Part shown: piece after piece, positions 15,437 to 23,162 of the stretch
Numbering within the stretch: position 1 is the first letter of the stretch
Layout of the letters: each line of letters opens with the position of its first letter
Source: Lentisphaeria bacterium
GTDB taxonomy: Bacteria > Verrucomicrobiota > Lentisphaeria > Victivallales > Victivallaceae
NCBI GenBank assembly: GCA_017450705.1
Contig: JAFSTC010000022.1
Location: 1-36,775 of the forward strand
DNA length: 36,775 bases
Direction of reading: 5' to 3'
Translations under genes and position numbers: made by a program
The notes under the pieces: model-generated
What the model saw: the letters and a program-made list of their open reading frames with translations, nothing else
Databases searched by the model: none
Told to the model about the DNA's origin: nothing

Positions 15437-15901
15437 GTCCCGCTTGCCCAGATTGCGCTTGATGGCCATGTCGGCTTCGCGCTTGCGGAGCGTTTCCCGC
15501 TGGTCGGCGTGGGATTTGCCGATGCAGTAGGCGATCTCCAGCTTGACGAGACCGTTCTTGAGGTACATTTTGAGGGGGATCAGAGCCCCCCCCTTCGTAT
15601 TGATGGTCTGGGCGAGCTTGAGGATCTCCCGTTTGTGGAGGAGCAGACGCCGGGGGCGCTTCACTTCGTGATTGAAGCGGTTGCCGAAGCCGTAGACGGC
15701 GATGTGGACGTTGTAAAGCAGCGCCTGATCGTTCTCGATCTTGACGTAGCCTTCGCCCAGCTGGACCGCCCGGTCCCGGCAGCTTTTGACCTCGGTCCCC
15801 GCCAGCTGGATCCCCGCCTCGAACTTCTCCACGACGGTGTAGTTGTGGAAAGCCTTTTTGTTGCCGGCGAGAACGGGATCCTGTGGTGCTGAGCGGGGCA
15901 T
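15434..15901 (-). CDS. smpB: SsrA-binding protein
   Basis: The 155-residue protein binds tmRNA and brings it to stalled ribosomes in trans-translation. Family blocks are all present: NKKAFHNYTVVEKFEAGI, LAGTEVKSCR, EGYVKIENDQALLYNVHI, HKREILKL and the Lys/Arg-rich tail (RETLRKREADMAIKRNLGKR) that folds into a helix on the ribosome. The start is ATG 15901, with GGAG nine bases upstream and a 4-bp gap after dnaJ; a GTG at 15919 would overlap dnaJ and has no ribosome site. The tmRNA gene itself is not in this window. Confidence 0.96.
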   Translation of the reverse strand: MPRSAPQDPVLAGNKKAFHNYTVVEKFEAGIQLAGTEVKSCRDRAVQLGEGYVKIENDQALLYNVHIAVYGFGNRFNHEVKRPRRLLLHKREILKLAQTINTKGGALIPLKMYLKNGLVKLEIAYCIGKSHADQRETLRKREADMAIKRNLGKRD

Positions 15902-15905
15902 TTTT

Positions 15906-17063
15906 TCACTCTCCGTCACCGCGCAGGAACTGTTTGGCCTCTTTGACGAAGCCCTCCGCGCGGGGGGTGTTGGCCGCCCTGAGGGAGGCGTTGAATTTCT
16001 CCAGCAGCTCCTGCTGCTCCTTCGTGAGTTTCACGGGCGTCTCCACGAGGAGCCGCACATGGAGATCCCCCCGGGTCCCGCGCCGCAGGTTGGGACTGCC
16101 TTTGCCCTTGATCCGCAGGACGCTGCCGCTCTGGCTGCCCGCGGGGACCCGCATTTTCGTCTTGCCCGCGATGGTCGGCACGTCCACGACGCCCCCGTTG
16201 GCCATGATGCTGAAGGGGACGGGGATCTCGCAGAGCAGATCGTCTCCGTTGCGCGAGAAGATCCTGTTGGGCCGCACGTGGAAGACCACGTACAGGTCGC
16301 CGTTCTGGCCGCCGCGCAGGCCCGCGCCGCCCCGGCCCTGCACGCGGACCTGGGAACCGGTGTCCACCCCGGGCGGGATGCGGACGGTGAAGCTGTCGCG
16401 CTTCTGCACCCGCCCCTGACCCGAGCACTTGCGGCAGGGCTTCTCGATGATCTGCCCGGTCCCGCGGCAGGCGGGACAGGTCTGCTGGACGCTGAAAAAT
16501 CCCTGGGAGATGGTCTGGGAACCGCGGCCCCCGCAGCGGGGACAGGTCTTCTTGCCGCTCCCCGGTTCGCAGCCGGAGCCGTGACAGGCGTCGCAGGACT
16601 CCAGCCGGGGGATCGAAACGGGTTTCTCCGCGCCGTACATGGCGTCTTCGAAATCGATCTCCATGTCGTAGCGCAGGTCGTCCCCGGGCACGGGGGCGTT
16701 GGGATTCCTCGGACGGCCGCCGCCGAAGAGGTCTTCGAAGGAAAAGCCGCCGCCTCCGCCGCCGAAGCCGCCGCCGAAGAACTGGCTGAAGATGTCCTGG
16801 GCCCGCCGGGTGTCGTAGGCGCTCCCGCCGTGGCCCGCATTGGTGTAGGCCTCGTGGCCGAACTGGTCGTAGCGGCTGCGCTCCTCGGGATTGCTCAGGA
16901 CCTCGTAGGCCTGAGAGATCTCCTTGAATTTCTCCTCCGCGGCCTTGTCGCCCGGATTCTTGTCCGGGTGGTACTTGATCGCGAGTTTGCGGTACGCTTT
17001 CTTGATCTCCTCCTGGCTCGCGCCGCGGCTGACGCCAAGGGTCTGATAATAGTCTGCTGCCAT
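15906..17063 (-). CDS. dnaJ: Chaperone DnaJ (Hsp40, class I)
   Basis: The 385-residue co-chaperone stimulates the ATPase of DnaK and binds unfolded proteins. It has the full class I order: J domain (1-70) with HPD at 32-34, a Gly/Phe-rich linker (about 76-115, [20 protein letters not shown]), and four CXXCXGXG zinc repeats ([32 protein letters not shown]) between about 155 and 220. The C-terminal substrate-binding domains follow. The length is normal. GGGGGG lies just ahead of the ATG. It sits 9 bp after grpE and 4 bp before smpB, so the three form one operon; dnaK is not adjacent. Confidence 0.97.
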   Translation of the reverse strand: MAADYYQTLGVSRGASQEEIKKAYRKLAIKYHPDKNPGDKAAEEKFKEISQAYEVLSNPEERSRYDQFGHEAYTNAGHGGSAYDTRRAQDIFSQFFGGGFGGGGGGFSFEDLFGGGRPRNPNAPVPGDDLRYDMEIDFEDAMYGAEKPVSIPRLESCDACHGSGCEPGSGKKTCPRCGGRGSQTISQGFFSVQQTCPACRGTGQIIEKPCRKCSGQGRVQKRDSFTVRIPPGVDTGSQVRVQGRGGAGLRGGQNGDLYVVFHVRPNRIFSRNGDDLLCEIPVPFSIMANGGVVDVPTIAGKTKMRVPAGSQSGSVLRIKGKGSPNLRRGTRGDLHVRLLVETPVKLTKEQQELLEKFNASLRAANTPRAEGFVKEAKQFLRGDGE

Positions 17064-17072
17064 GATCCCCCC

Positions 17073-17714
17073 TTACTCCCCGCTTTTTTCCTCTGCATCG
17101 CCCTGCGGGGCTTTTTCTTCACACGGTTCTTCCTTTTTGCCGGAGGAGACGACGACCCGGGCGGGGCGGAGCAGTTTTTCCCCCAGCTTGAACCCGCCGG
17201 CCCACTCGCGGATGACCTCGCCCTCCGGAACCGTGTCGGAGGGCTCGTTGGCCACGGCATCGTGGAGTGTCGGATCGAATTTCTTCCCCACGGAATCGAA
17301 CTTTTTGACGCCCAGTTCGTCGAAGGCCTTGAAAAATTCGCCCATGATCATCTTGAGTCCCTGACGGACGGCCTCGAGATTGTCCGTGTTTTCCGCCGCG
17401 GTCTCGGCCATGGTCAGGTAGTCGAAGACCGACAGAAAGGGCGAAAGGGTGTCCGCCACGGTGAAGGCCCGCGCGTCGGCGAGATCCTTGACCACCCGCT
17501 TGCGGTAGTTCTGATACTCCGCCTGCAGGTAAAGATATTTGGACTGCAGTTCGGCGAGTTCCGCCTTGAGTTTTTCTTCGGGCGTCGGCTCCGGCGCCGG
17601 GGCTTTTTCCGCCCCGGGAGCGGCTCCCTCCGCAGCGCAGGGCTGCACTTTTTCTTTTTCCTCCGGATCGGGGACTTCCGAACCGTCTTTCACTTCGATT
17701 TTGCTCATATTCAC
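17073..17714 (-). CDS. grpE: Nucleotide exchange factor GrpE
   Basis: The 213-residue protein releases ADP from DnaK. An acidic, Pro/Ala-rich N-terminal tail (1-50) precedes a long coiled coil (about 51-90, LQSKYLYLQAEYQNYRKRV) and the C-terminal beta domain with FDPTLHDAV and KLLRPARVVVS, the family signature region. The GTG at 17714 is placed six bases after GGAG; an ATG at 17708 is also possible and would shorten the protein by two residues. The tail after the signature (residues 194-213) is another charged extension. It heads the grpE-dnaJ-smpB operon and has a promoter of TTGAAT-N17-TATATT type upstream. No CIRCE repeat is visible. Confidence 0.95.
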   Translation of the reverse strand: MNMSKIEVKDGSEVPDPEEKEKVQPCAAEGAAPGAEKAPAPEPTPEEKLKAELAELQSKYLYLQAEYQNYRKRVVKDLADARAFTVADTLSPFLSVFDYLTMAETAAENTDNLEAVRQGLKMIMGEFFKAFDELGVKKFDSVGKKFDPTLHDAVANEPSDTVPEGEVIREWAGGFKLGEKLLRPARVVVSSGKKEEPCEEKAPQGDAEEKSGE

Positions 17715-17756
17715 CGATATCTCCGTAGTTTGACAGACTTATTTCTTCAAACCGGT

Positions 17757-17785
17757 AATATAGCACATCGGCACGGATAATTCAA
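17757..17785 (-). promoter_or_regulatory. Promoter of grpE-dnaJ-smpB
   Basis: On the minus strand TTGAAT (17785-17780) and TATATT (17762-17757) are separated by 17 bases. Transcription would start near 17750, leaving a leader of about 35 bases. It looks like a vegetative promoter rather than a sigma-32 site. Confidence 0.75.
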
Positions 17786-17798
17786 CCGCATTTTTCAT

Positions 17799-17827
17799 TT
17801 GAAAAGGCGCCGGCCCCGTGGTATATT
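17799..17827 (+). promoter_or_regulatory. Promoter of the RdgC-like/trmB/tyrS genes
   Basis: TTGAAA (17799-17804) and TATATT (17822-17827) are separated by 17 bases. The -35 box lies 13 bp from the -35 box of the divergent grpE promoter, so the two could influence each other. Confidence 0.8.
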
Positions 17828-17868
17828 ATCCGGCGGTGAACCACAGAAGAACAGAGGAGTTTCTCATC

Positions 17869-18960
17869 ATGCCGTTTGACCGCGGATCGATCACTTTTGC
17901 GATGTTCGAACTTCCGGAGGAGCTTCCGGAGAATGTTATGGCGCTTTTTGCCGCGAACCGGGCCGGGACGCTGGACTCCGTCACCGGCGACCCCCAGATC
18001 GGCTGGGTCACGGGCCGGGGCCTGCTGGATACCGACCTGGACGGCGCCGGGGTCCATGCCGGCGGCTGTCTCTGGCTGACCCTGCGGCAGGCCGTGCGCA
18101 AGATCCCCTCGTCCCTGCTGGCCGCGCTGTGCCGCCGCGAGGAACAGGCCGTGCTCCGCGCCGAGGGAAAAGAATACCTCTCCGCCAAGCAGAAGCGGGA
18201 GATCAAAGAGGACATGATCGAAAAGCACCTCGGCAAGATGCCGCCCACCCTCTCCGGGATCCCCGTCGTCATCGATCCCCGGACGAAGCTGCTCTACACC
18301 GGCGCCGTGAGCGCCACCCAGATCGACCTCTTCGTCGAAAACTTCTACCGGGTCGCCCAGATGGAACCCCTGCAGCTCACCCCCGCCCTGATCCTCGAAC
18401 GGGAATTCAAGGTCCTGCCCGTGGATTTCCCCCAGCTCTCCATCGACGGTCGGACGGGCGGCGAACCCGCCATCGGCAGGGATTTTCTCATGTACCTCTG
18501 GTACTTCGGCGAGACCGTGGGCAAACTCCGGCATCCGGAATACGGCGAATTCGACCTGATGATCGAGGGGCCGCTGGTCTTCGCCGGAGAGGACGACGAC
18601 CGGGGCTCCGCCGAGACCACCGTCAAAAAGGGCGGCAGTCCCCTGCGCAGCGCCGAGGCCAAGGCCGCCATCAACGTGGGCAAGAAACTCAAAAAAGCCA
18701 AGCTCACCATCACCCGTCTCAACCAGATCTGGAGCGGCACCTTCGACGCCGACAAATTCGTTTTCAGCGGCTTCAAACTCCCCGAGGGCGAGGAGATGAA
18801 CGACGACGAGATCTTCGCCGAACGCATAGAAAACCTCGGCATCTTCCGCGAAGCGCTGATCGGCTACTTCAAGGCCTTCGCCTCCGCCATGCTGGGCAGT
18901 GAATTCGAAAAAACCGAAAAGGCCGTCCGCGACTGGGCCAAAAGCCGCGACGCGATCTAG
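17869..18960 (+). CDS. RdgC-like recombination-associated protein (tentative)
   Basis: The 363-residue protein resembles RdgC in order of segments: an N-terminal strand pattern (GSITFAMFELPEEL), the IGWVTGRGLLD block comparable to GWVPP in RdgC, a Lys/Glu-rich helix (LSAKQKREIKEDMIEKHLGK) comparable to the RdgC segment before the LPRAF motif, and then IPVVIDPRTKLLYTGAVSAT. RdgC forms a ring around DNA and tempers RecA; it is best known in proteobacteria. The match is by eye and distant, so the function is not certain. The start at 17869 has GAGGAG nine bases upstream. It is followed 2 bp later by trmB and led by its own promoter. Confidence 0.5.
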   Translation: MPFDRGSITFAMFELPEELPENVMALFAANRAGTLDSVTGDPQIGWVTGRGLLDTDLDGAGVHAGGCLWLTLRQAVRKIPSSLLAALCRREEQAVLRAEGKEYLSAKQKREIKEDMIEKHLGKMPPTLSGIPVVIDPRTKLLYTGAVSATQIDLFVENFYRVAQMEPLQLTPALILEREFKVLPVDFPQLSIDGRTGGEPAIGRDFLMYLWYFGETVGKLRHPEYGEFDLMIEGPLVFAGEDDDRGSAETTVKKGGSPLRSAEAKAAINVGKKLKKAKLTITRLNQIWSGTFDADKFVFSGFKLPEGEEMNDDEIFAERIENLGIFREALIGYFKAFASAMLGSEFEKTEKAVRDWAKSRDAI

Positions 18961-18962
18961 TC

Positions 18963-19577
18963 ATGCCTCACGAAGAAGATGCGGATATCCGGTTCTTTAC
19001 CGGGTTCTGCGGCGTGTTCGAAACGCCTTCCGACCGCCGGGTCGAACTGGATCTCGGGTGCGGTTCCGGCTCCTACACTTCCGCGCTCTGCGGCCTTTTC
19101 CCCGAAAGCCGGATCCTGGCCGCCGACGTCATGCTGGGCCGCCTGCGCAAAGTGGTGAGGCGCTGCCGCCGGGGGCATTTCGACAACGTGACGGTTTTGC
19201 GCGTCGAGGCCCGGTACCTCATTTCCCGCCTGCTGCCGGACCGTTCGGTGGACCGCATCCATCTGCTCTGCCCCGATCCCTGGCCCAAGGGACGGCACCG
19301 GGGACACCGCCTGCTGACCAGCGATTTCACGAGCCAGCTCCACCGGGTGCTGCGCGACGGCGGCGTCTTCCACTTTTCCAGCGACGACGAATATTACCGG
19401 GACGCCGTGGGACGGGTCCTGGCCTCTTCGGGACTGTTTTCCCCCTGCGACGAGGCCGTTGCCGATCTGGCCGGGATCGCCAGCGATTTCGAGAAGCGCT
19501 GGCTGGAAGAGGGGAAAACCGTTCCTCACCGGGCGTGGCGGAAACTGCCGCTTCCTCCCCCCGGACCGGGGCATTAG
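18963..19577 (+). CDS. trmB: tRNA (guanine-N7-)-methyltransferase
   Basis: The 204-residue enzyme places m7G at position 46 of tRNA using S-adenosylmethionine. The SAM-binding loop is ELDLGCGSGSYTS (28-40), and Asp55 in LAADVM follows strand 2. The family signature CPDPWPKGRHRGHRLLTSDF is at 103-122, and the C-terminal SDFEKRWLEEGK block contacts substrate. It is slightly shorter than average because the N-terminal arm is brief; the ATG only 2 bp after the previous stop suggests translational coupling. Confidence 0.94.
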   Translation: MPHEEDADIRFFTGFCGVFETPSDRRVELDLGCGSGSYTSALCGLFPESRILAADVMLGRLRKVVRRCRRGHFDNVTVLRVEARYLISRLLPDRSVDRIHLLCPDPWPKGRHRGHRLLTSDFTSQLHRVLRDGGVFHFSSDDEYYRDAVGRVLASSGLFSPCDEAVADLAGIASDFEKRWLEEGKTVPHRAWRKLPLPPPGPGH

Positions 19578-19621
19578 AAACCGTTTTTCTCATCGGCATA
19601 AAAAAAGGATGACAGGATAAA

Positions 19622-20890
19622 ATGAACGTTTTTCAGGAATTGCAGGCCCGGGGCTTCTGTTTTCAGGCCACGGATCCGGCTGAGATCGAAAAGATGCTCT
19701 CCACCGAGAAGATCCGCTTCTACGTGGGATTCGACCCCACCGGCAGCAGTCTGCACGTGGGACACCTCCTGCCCGTGATGGCCATGCGCATCATGCAGCA
19801 GGCCGGTCACGTGCCGCTGGTCCTCGTGGGCGGCGCCACCGCCCGCATCGGGGATCCCTCCGGCAAGCAGACCGCCCGGCCCATGATGACCATCGAGGAG
19901 ATCGACCACAACGTGGAGTGCCTCAAGGCCCAGCTGGCCCGGTTCATCAAAGTCGAGAACGGCGAGGCCCACTTCGTCAACAACGCCGACTGGCTGTGCA
20001 AGATCGGCTACATCGACATGCTCCGCGAGGTGGGGACGATCTTCAGCGTCAACCGCATGCTCACTCAGGAATCGGTCAAGATGCGCCTCGAAACGGGGCT
20101 CTCGTTCCTCGAGTTCAACTACTCCATCCTGCAGGCCTACGACTTCATGACCCTCAACCGCGAATGGGACTGCCGTCTGCAGATGGGCGGTCAGGACCAG
20201 TGGGGCAACATGGTGGCCGGAACGGAACTCGTCCGCAGGAAGAACGGCAAAACGGTCCACTGCATGACCATTCCGCTTCTGCTCAACTCCGACGGGCAGA
20301 AGTTCGGCAAGACCGCGGGCGGCCGCAACGTCTGGCTGGATACCGACCGCACCAGTCCCTTCGACTACTACCAGTTCTGGCGCAACTGCGACGACGCCCA
20401 GACGAAAAAACTGCTGCTGTACTTCACCCGTCTGCCCATCGACGAGATCGACCGCCTGACGGGGGAGGGGAGCAACATCAACCGGGCCAAGGAGATCCTC
20501 GCCTGCGAGGCCACGGCGCTCGCCCACGGCGAAAAGACGGCCCGCGAGGTCTTCGCCGCCGCGGGGACCCGGTTCGGTTTCGCCGATCCCGAGGGCAAGA
20601 TCCCGTGCTCCAGCACCGTGGCCGCCCCCGTTCAGGCCCAGGCCGAGCTGCCCGTCACCGAGATCGACGCTGCCGAATTCGGCGAAAACGGCGTCTCCGT
20701 GCCCCGTCTGCTGGTGCTGGCGGGCATCTGCAAGAGCAACAGCGACGGCCGCCGCCTGATCCAGGGCGGCGCGGTCTCCATCGATGACGAGAAGATCACC
20801 GATCCCAATCACGCGGTGACCGCCGACCGGCTGCCCGTGACTCTGCGGGCGGGCAAAAAGAACTTCCGCCGTCTCTCCGTCAAGGCCTGA
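19622..20890 (+). CDS. tyrS: Tyrosyl-tRNA synthetase
   Basis: The 422-residue class I synthetase charges tRNA-Tyr. The HIGH motif is HVGH at 45-48 and the KMSKS equivalent is KFGKT at 227-231. The tyrosine pocket is seen in YVGFDPTG, NYSILQAYDF and GGQDQWGN. The S4-like RNA-binding domain occupies about 350-415 (SVPRLLVLAGICKSNSDGRR and GGAVSIDDEKI). The length and the KFGKT form are those of bacterial TyrRS (TyrS type rather than TyrZ). AGGAT lies about four to six bases before the ATG. The 44 bp before the gene show no terminator, so it may be read from the upstream promoter. Confidence 0.97.
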   Translation: MNVFQELQARGFCFQATDPAEIEKMLSTEKIRFYVGFDPTGSSLHVGHLLPVMAMRIMQQAGHVPLVLVGGATARIGDPSGKQTARPMMTIEEIDHNVECLKAQLARFIKVENGEAHFVNNADWLCKIGYIDMLREVGTIFSVNRMLTQESVKMRLETGLSFLEFNYSILQAYDFMTLNREWDCRLQMGGQDQWGNMVAGTELVRRKNGKTVHCMTIPLLLNSDGQKFGKTAGGRNVWLDTDRTSPFDYYQFWRNCDDAQTKKLLLYFTRLPIDEIDRLTGEGSNINRAKEILACEATALAHGEKTAREVFAAAGTRFGFADPEGKIPCSSTVAAPVQAQAELPVTEIDAAEFGENGVSVPRLLVLAGICKSNSDGRRLIQGGAVSIDDEKITDPNHAVTADRLPVTLRAGKKNFRRLSVKA

Positions 20891-20892
20891 AG

Positions 20893-23121
20893 ATGGCGGG
20901 CGAAAATCCGGAACTTCTGGCGCCCGCGGGGAGTCCCGCCTGCGCGCTGGCGGCCTTCGAGGCCGGGGCCGACGCCGTCTACGCGGGGCTGGCCAAGTTC
21001 AACGCCCGGGAGCGGGGGGAGAACTTCGACCCCGGGACCATGGCCAGGGTGGTGGATCTCGCCCACCGGACCGGCAAAAAGCTCTATCTCACGCTCAATA
21101 CCCTCGTCAAGGAACAGGAACTGCCCGAGGTCGCCGAACTGCTGGAGAGCATCCGGATCATCTCCCCGGACGCTCTGCTGGTCCAGGATCTGGGCGTCCT
21201 GCGTCTGGTGCGGGAGTATTTCCCCTCTCTGGAGCTTCACGCCTCGACCCAGATGGGATTCCACAACTCGGCGGGTTTCGCCGTCGCGGAGAAGCTGGGC
21301 GTCTCCCGCGTCGTCCTCGAACGGCAGGTCACGCTGGAGGAACTGGCTGAGATCCGAAAGAGGACTTCCCTCGAGATCGAGGTGTTCATCCACGGGGCGC
21401 TCTGCTGCTCCCTGTCGGGGATGTGCCTCTTCTCCTCCTACCTCGGCGGCCACAGCGGCAACCGGGGCAAGTGCAAACAGCCCTGCCGCCGCCGGTATTT
21501 CTCGAAAAACGGCAACGGCTTCTTCTTTTCCCCGCAGGATCTCTGCATGGCCGAGTACATCCCGCAGCTGCGGGCGCTGGGGGTCCAGTCCCTCAAAATA
21601 GAGGGGCGTCTGCGCCAGCCCGATTACGTCGACGCCGTGGTCCGGGCCTACCGTCTGCTCCTCGACGCGCCCGAAAGCGAGTATCCCTCCGCGCTGAGCG
21701 AGGCCCGGGCGATCCTTGCCGGGACCTGCGGCCGCAAGTGGAGCTCGGGCTTTGCCGAAAAGGCGTCTTTTGCGACCCTTGTCAAGTCCGACAGCGCCGG
21801 CGCGGCGGGGCTCCGCTGCGGCAGCGTGGAGGAACTGCGGGAGAACGGTTTTTACTTCACCGCCTCCCGCCGCCTCGGCGCGGGGGACCGTCTGCGCATC
21901 CAGCCCAGAAGCGGCGAGGACGGTCCGGCCCTCACCGTGACGAAAATGTTCGTCAACGACGGGCCCGCCCGGCGGGCCAAGGCCGGCGACCGGGTGTTCG
22001 TCTGCTGCGACAAACCGGTGCCTCCCGGCGGCATGATCTTCAAAATAGGCACCTCCTTCCCCGACCGCCGCCGTCAGCTGGAAGCCCTGCCGGAGCGCAG
22101 AAAAAAGCTGGATCTCGCCCTGGAACTCGATGCCGCGAAACTGCGCGTCGTCTGCACCAACGCGCCGCTGGGGGACATGGAGTTCCCCCTCGATCTCGCT
22201 CCGGCGGAGAAACATGCCGCCGATGCGCAGATGCTTCAGGCCGCCTTTGCCGAGGCCGATTCCGACGTCTTCGCTCTCGGGCGGTGCGGCTGTACGATCC
22301 GGGGCGCGTATTTTCTCCCCGCCGCCGTGCTGAAGGCGGTCCGCCGGGAATTCTGGAGCCGGGTCAAGGAGACCTTGAAGCCCGATGCCGTCTTCGATCC
22401 CGAGTCCGGCGTCGGATTGGTGCGCTTCCGTGAGGATTATCTGAAACTCAAGCCCGCGTACACGCTGCCGGAGCACCTGCGCGAGACCGTTTCGCTCAAG
22501 CCCCGGGGCGCGGAACCCGCCGACCGGCTGGCCCTGCGGGCGGACGGCGTCTTCACCGTCAACAAGGCAAGCGACGAGGCGATCCTGCCCGATTTCTGCC
22601 CCGAGGAGAAACTTCCCGCTCTGCGCAAGGCGGTGGAGCGGGCTTATCAGGCGGGGATCCGGCGCTTCCGGGTGACCTCCCTCTACGGACTGGAATTGCT
22701 GACGCCTTACAAAGACATTTTCATCATCGCCTCCACGCCGCTGCCCGTGTGCAGCAGCATGGCTGCGGCGGAGCTGGCCCGGTTCGGCGTGAACCGGGTG
22801 ATGGCCCATATCGAGCTCGAGAAGGAGGCTGTCGCCGCCCTGCGGGAGCATTCCCCGCTCGAAGTCGAGCTGTACCGCCTCGGCCGTCCGGGACTTCTGA
22901 CCACCCGGGCGGAACTGCCCGTGGAGGGGCCTTTCAGCGACAACCGGGGCAACGGGTTCGAGGTGCGTTCCGACGGCCGCACGGGCCTGTCGCGCATCTA
23001 CCCGCAGAAGGTCGTTTCCGTCCCCCGGATGGAGGGGATCTTCGACTTCTACGACCTCACCAACGCCAACTGGAAGAACGCCGAAACGACGGCTTTCAAC
23101 TTCGATCTCGGTCTGATGTGA
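20893..23121 (+). CDS. Peptidase U32 family protein (RlhA/TrhP-like hydroxylation factor)
   Basis: The 742-residue protein begins with a TIM-barrel-like U32 domain (about 6-300). The family signature EVFIHGALCCSLSGMCLFS is at 163-181, followed by Cys194 and Cys198. With Cys171 and Cys178 these could form the iron-sulfur-type cluster proposed for RlhA and TrhP. Those E. coli relatives act in hydroxylation of 23S rRNA (C2501) or tRNA uridine 34; true peptidase action is doubtful for most members. Further domains (about 300-430 and 430-742) match the long architecture with a DUF3656-like middle region and a second half-barrel that ends in FDFYDLTNANWKNAETT. The gene starts 2 bp after tyrS with AAGG seven bases upstream. 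Confidence 0.88.
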   Translation: MAGENPELLAPAGSPACALAAFEAGADAVYAGLAKFNARERGENFDPGTMARVVDLAHRTGKKLYLTLNTLVKEQELPEVAELLESIRIISPDALLVQDLGVLRLVREYFPSLELHASTQMGFHNSAGFAVAEKLGVSRVVLERQVTLEELAEIRKRTSLEIEVFIHGALCCSLSGMCLFSSYLGGHSGNRGKCKQPCRRRYFSKNGNGFFFSPQDLCMAEYIPQLRALGVQSLKIEGRLRQPDYVDAVVRAYRLLLDAPESEYPSALSEARAILAGTCGRKWSSGFAEKASFATLVKSDSAGAAGLRCGSVEELRENGFYFTASRRLGAGDRLRIQPRSGEDGPALTVTKMFVNDGPARRAKAGDRVFVCCDKPVPPGGMIFKIGTSFPDRRRQLEALPERRKKLDLALELDAAKLRVVCTNAPLGDMEFPLDLAPAEKHAADAQMLQAAFAEADSDVFALGRCGCTIRGAYFLPAAVLKAVRREFWSRVKETLKPDAVFDPESGVGLVRFREDYLKLKPAYTLPEHLRETVSLKPRGAEPADRLALRADGVFTVNKASDEAILPDFCPEEKLPALRKAVERAYQAGIRRFRVTSLYGLELLTPYKDIFIIASTPLPVCSSMAAAELARFGVNRVMAHIELEKEAVAALREHSPLEVELYRLGRPGLLTTRAELPVEGPFSDNRGNGFEVRSDGRTGLSRIYPQKVVSVPRMEGIFDFYDLTNANWKNAETTAFNFDLGLM

Positions 23122-23153
23122 AAAAAAGAGCGGCGCCCCGCGCGGGACGCCGC
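23121..23153 (-). terminator. Rho-independent terminator of the DUF4838 gene
   Basis: On the minus strand GCGGCG (23153-23148) pairs with CGCCGC (23135-23130), with an inner palindromic CCCGCGCGGG. Then comes TC and a run of T residues (23128-23121), 10 bp after the DUF4838 stop. The same stem also follows the U32 stop codon on the plus strand but without a T-tract there. Confidence 0.85.
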
Positions 23154-23162
23154 CTGACGAAC

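Noticed and set aside
19559-19571. CCCCGG-A-CCGGGG at the end of trmB as a terminator
   Set aside because: The loop would be a single base and the T-run that follows is 12 bases away; it lies in coding sequence.
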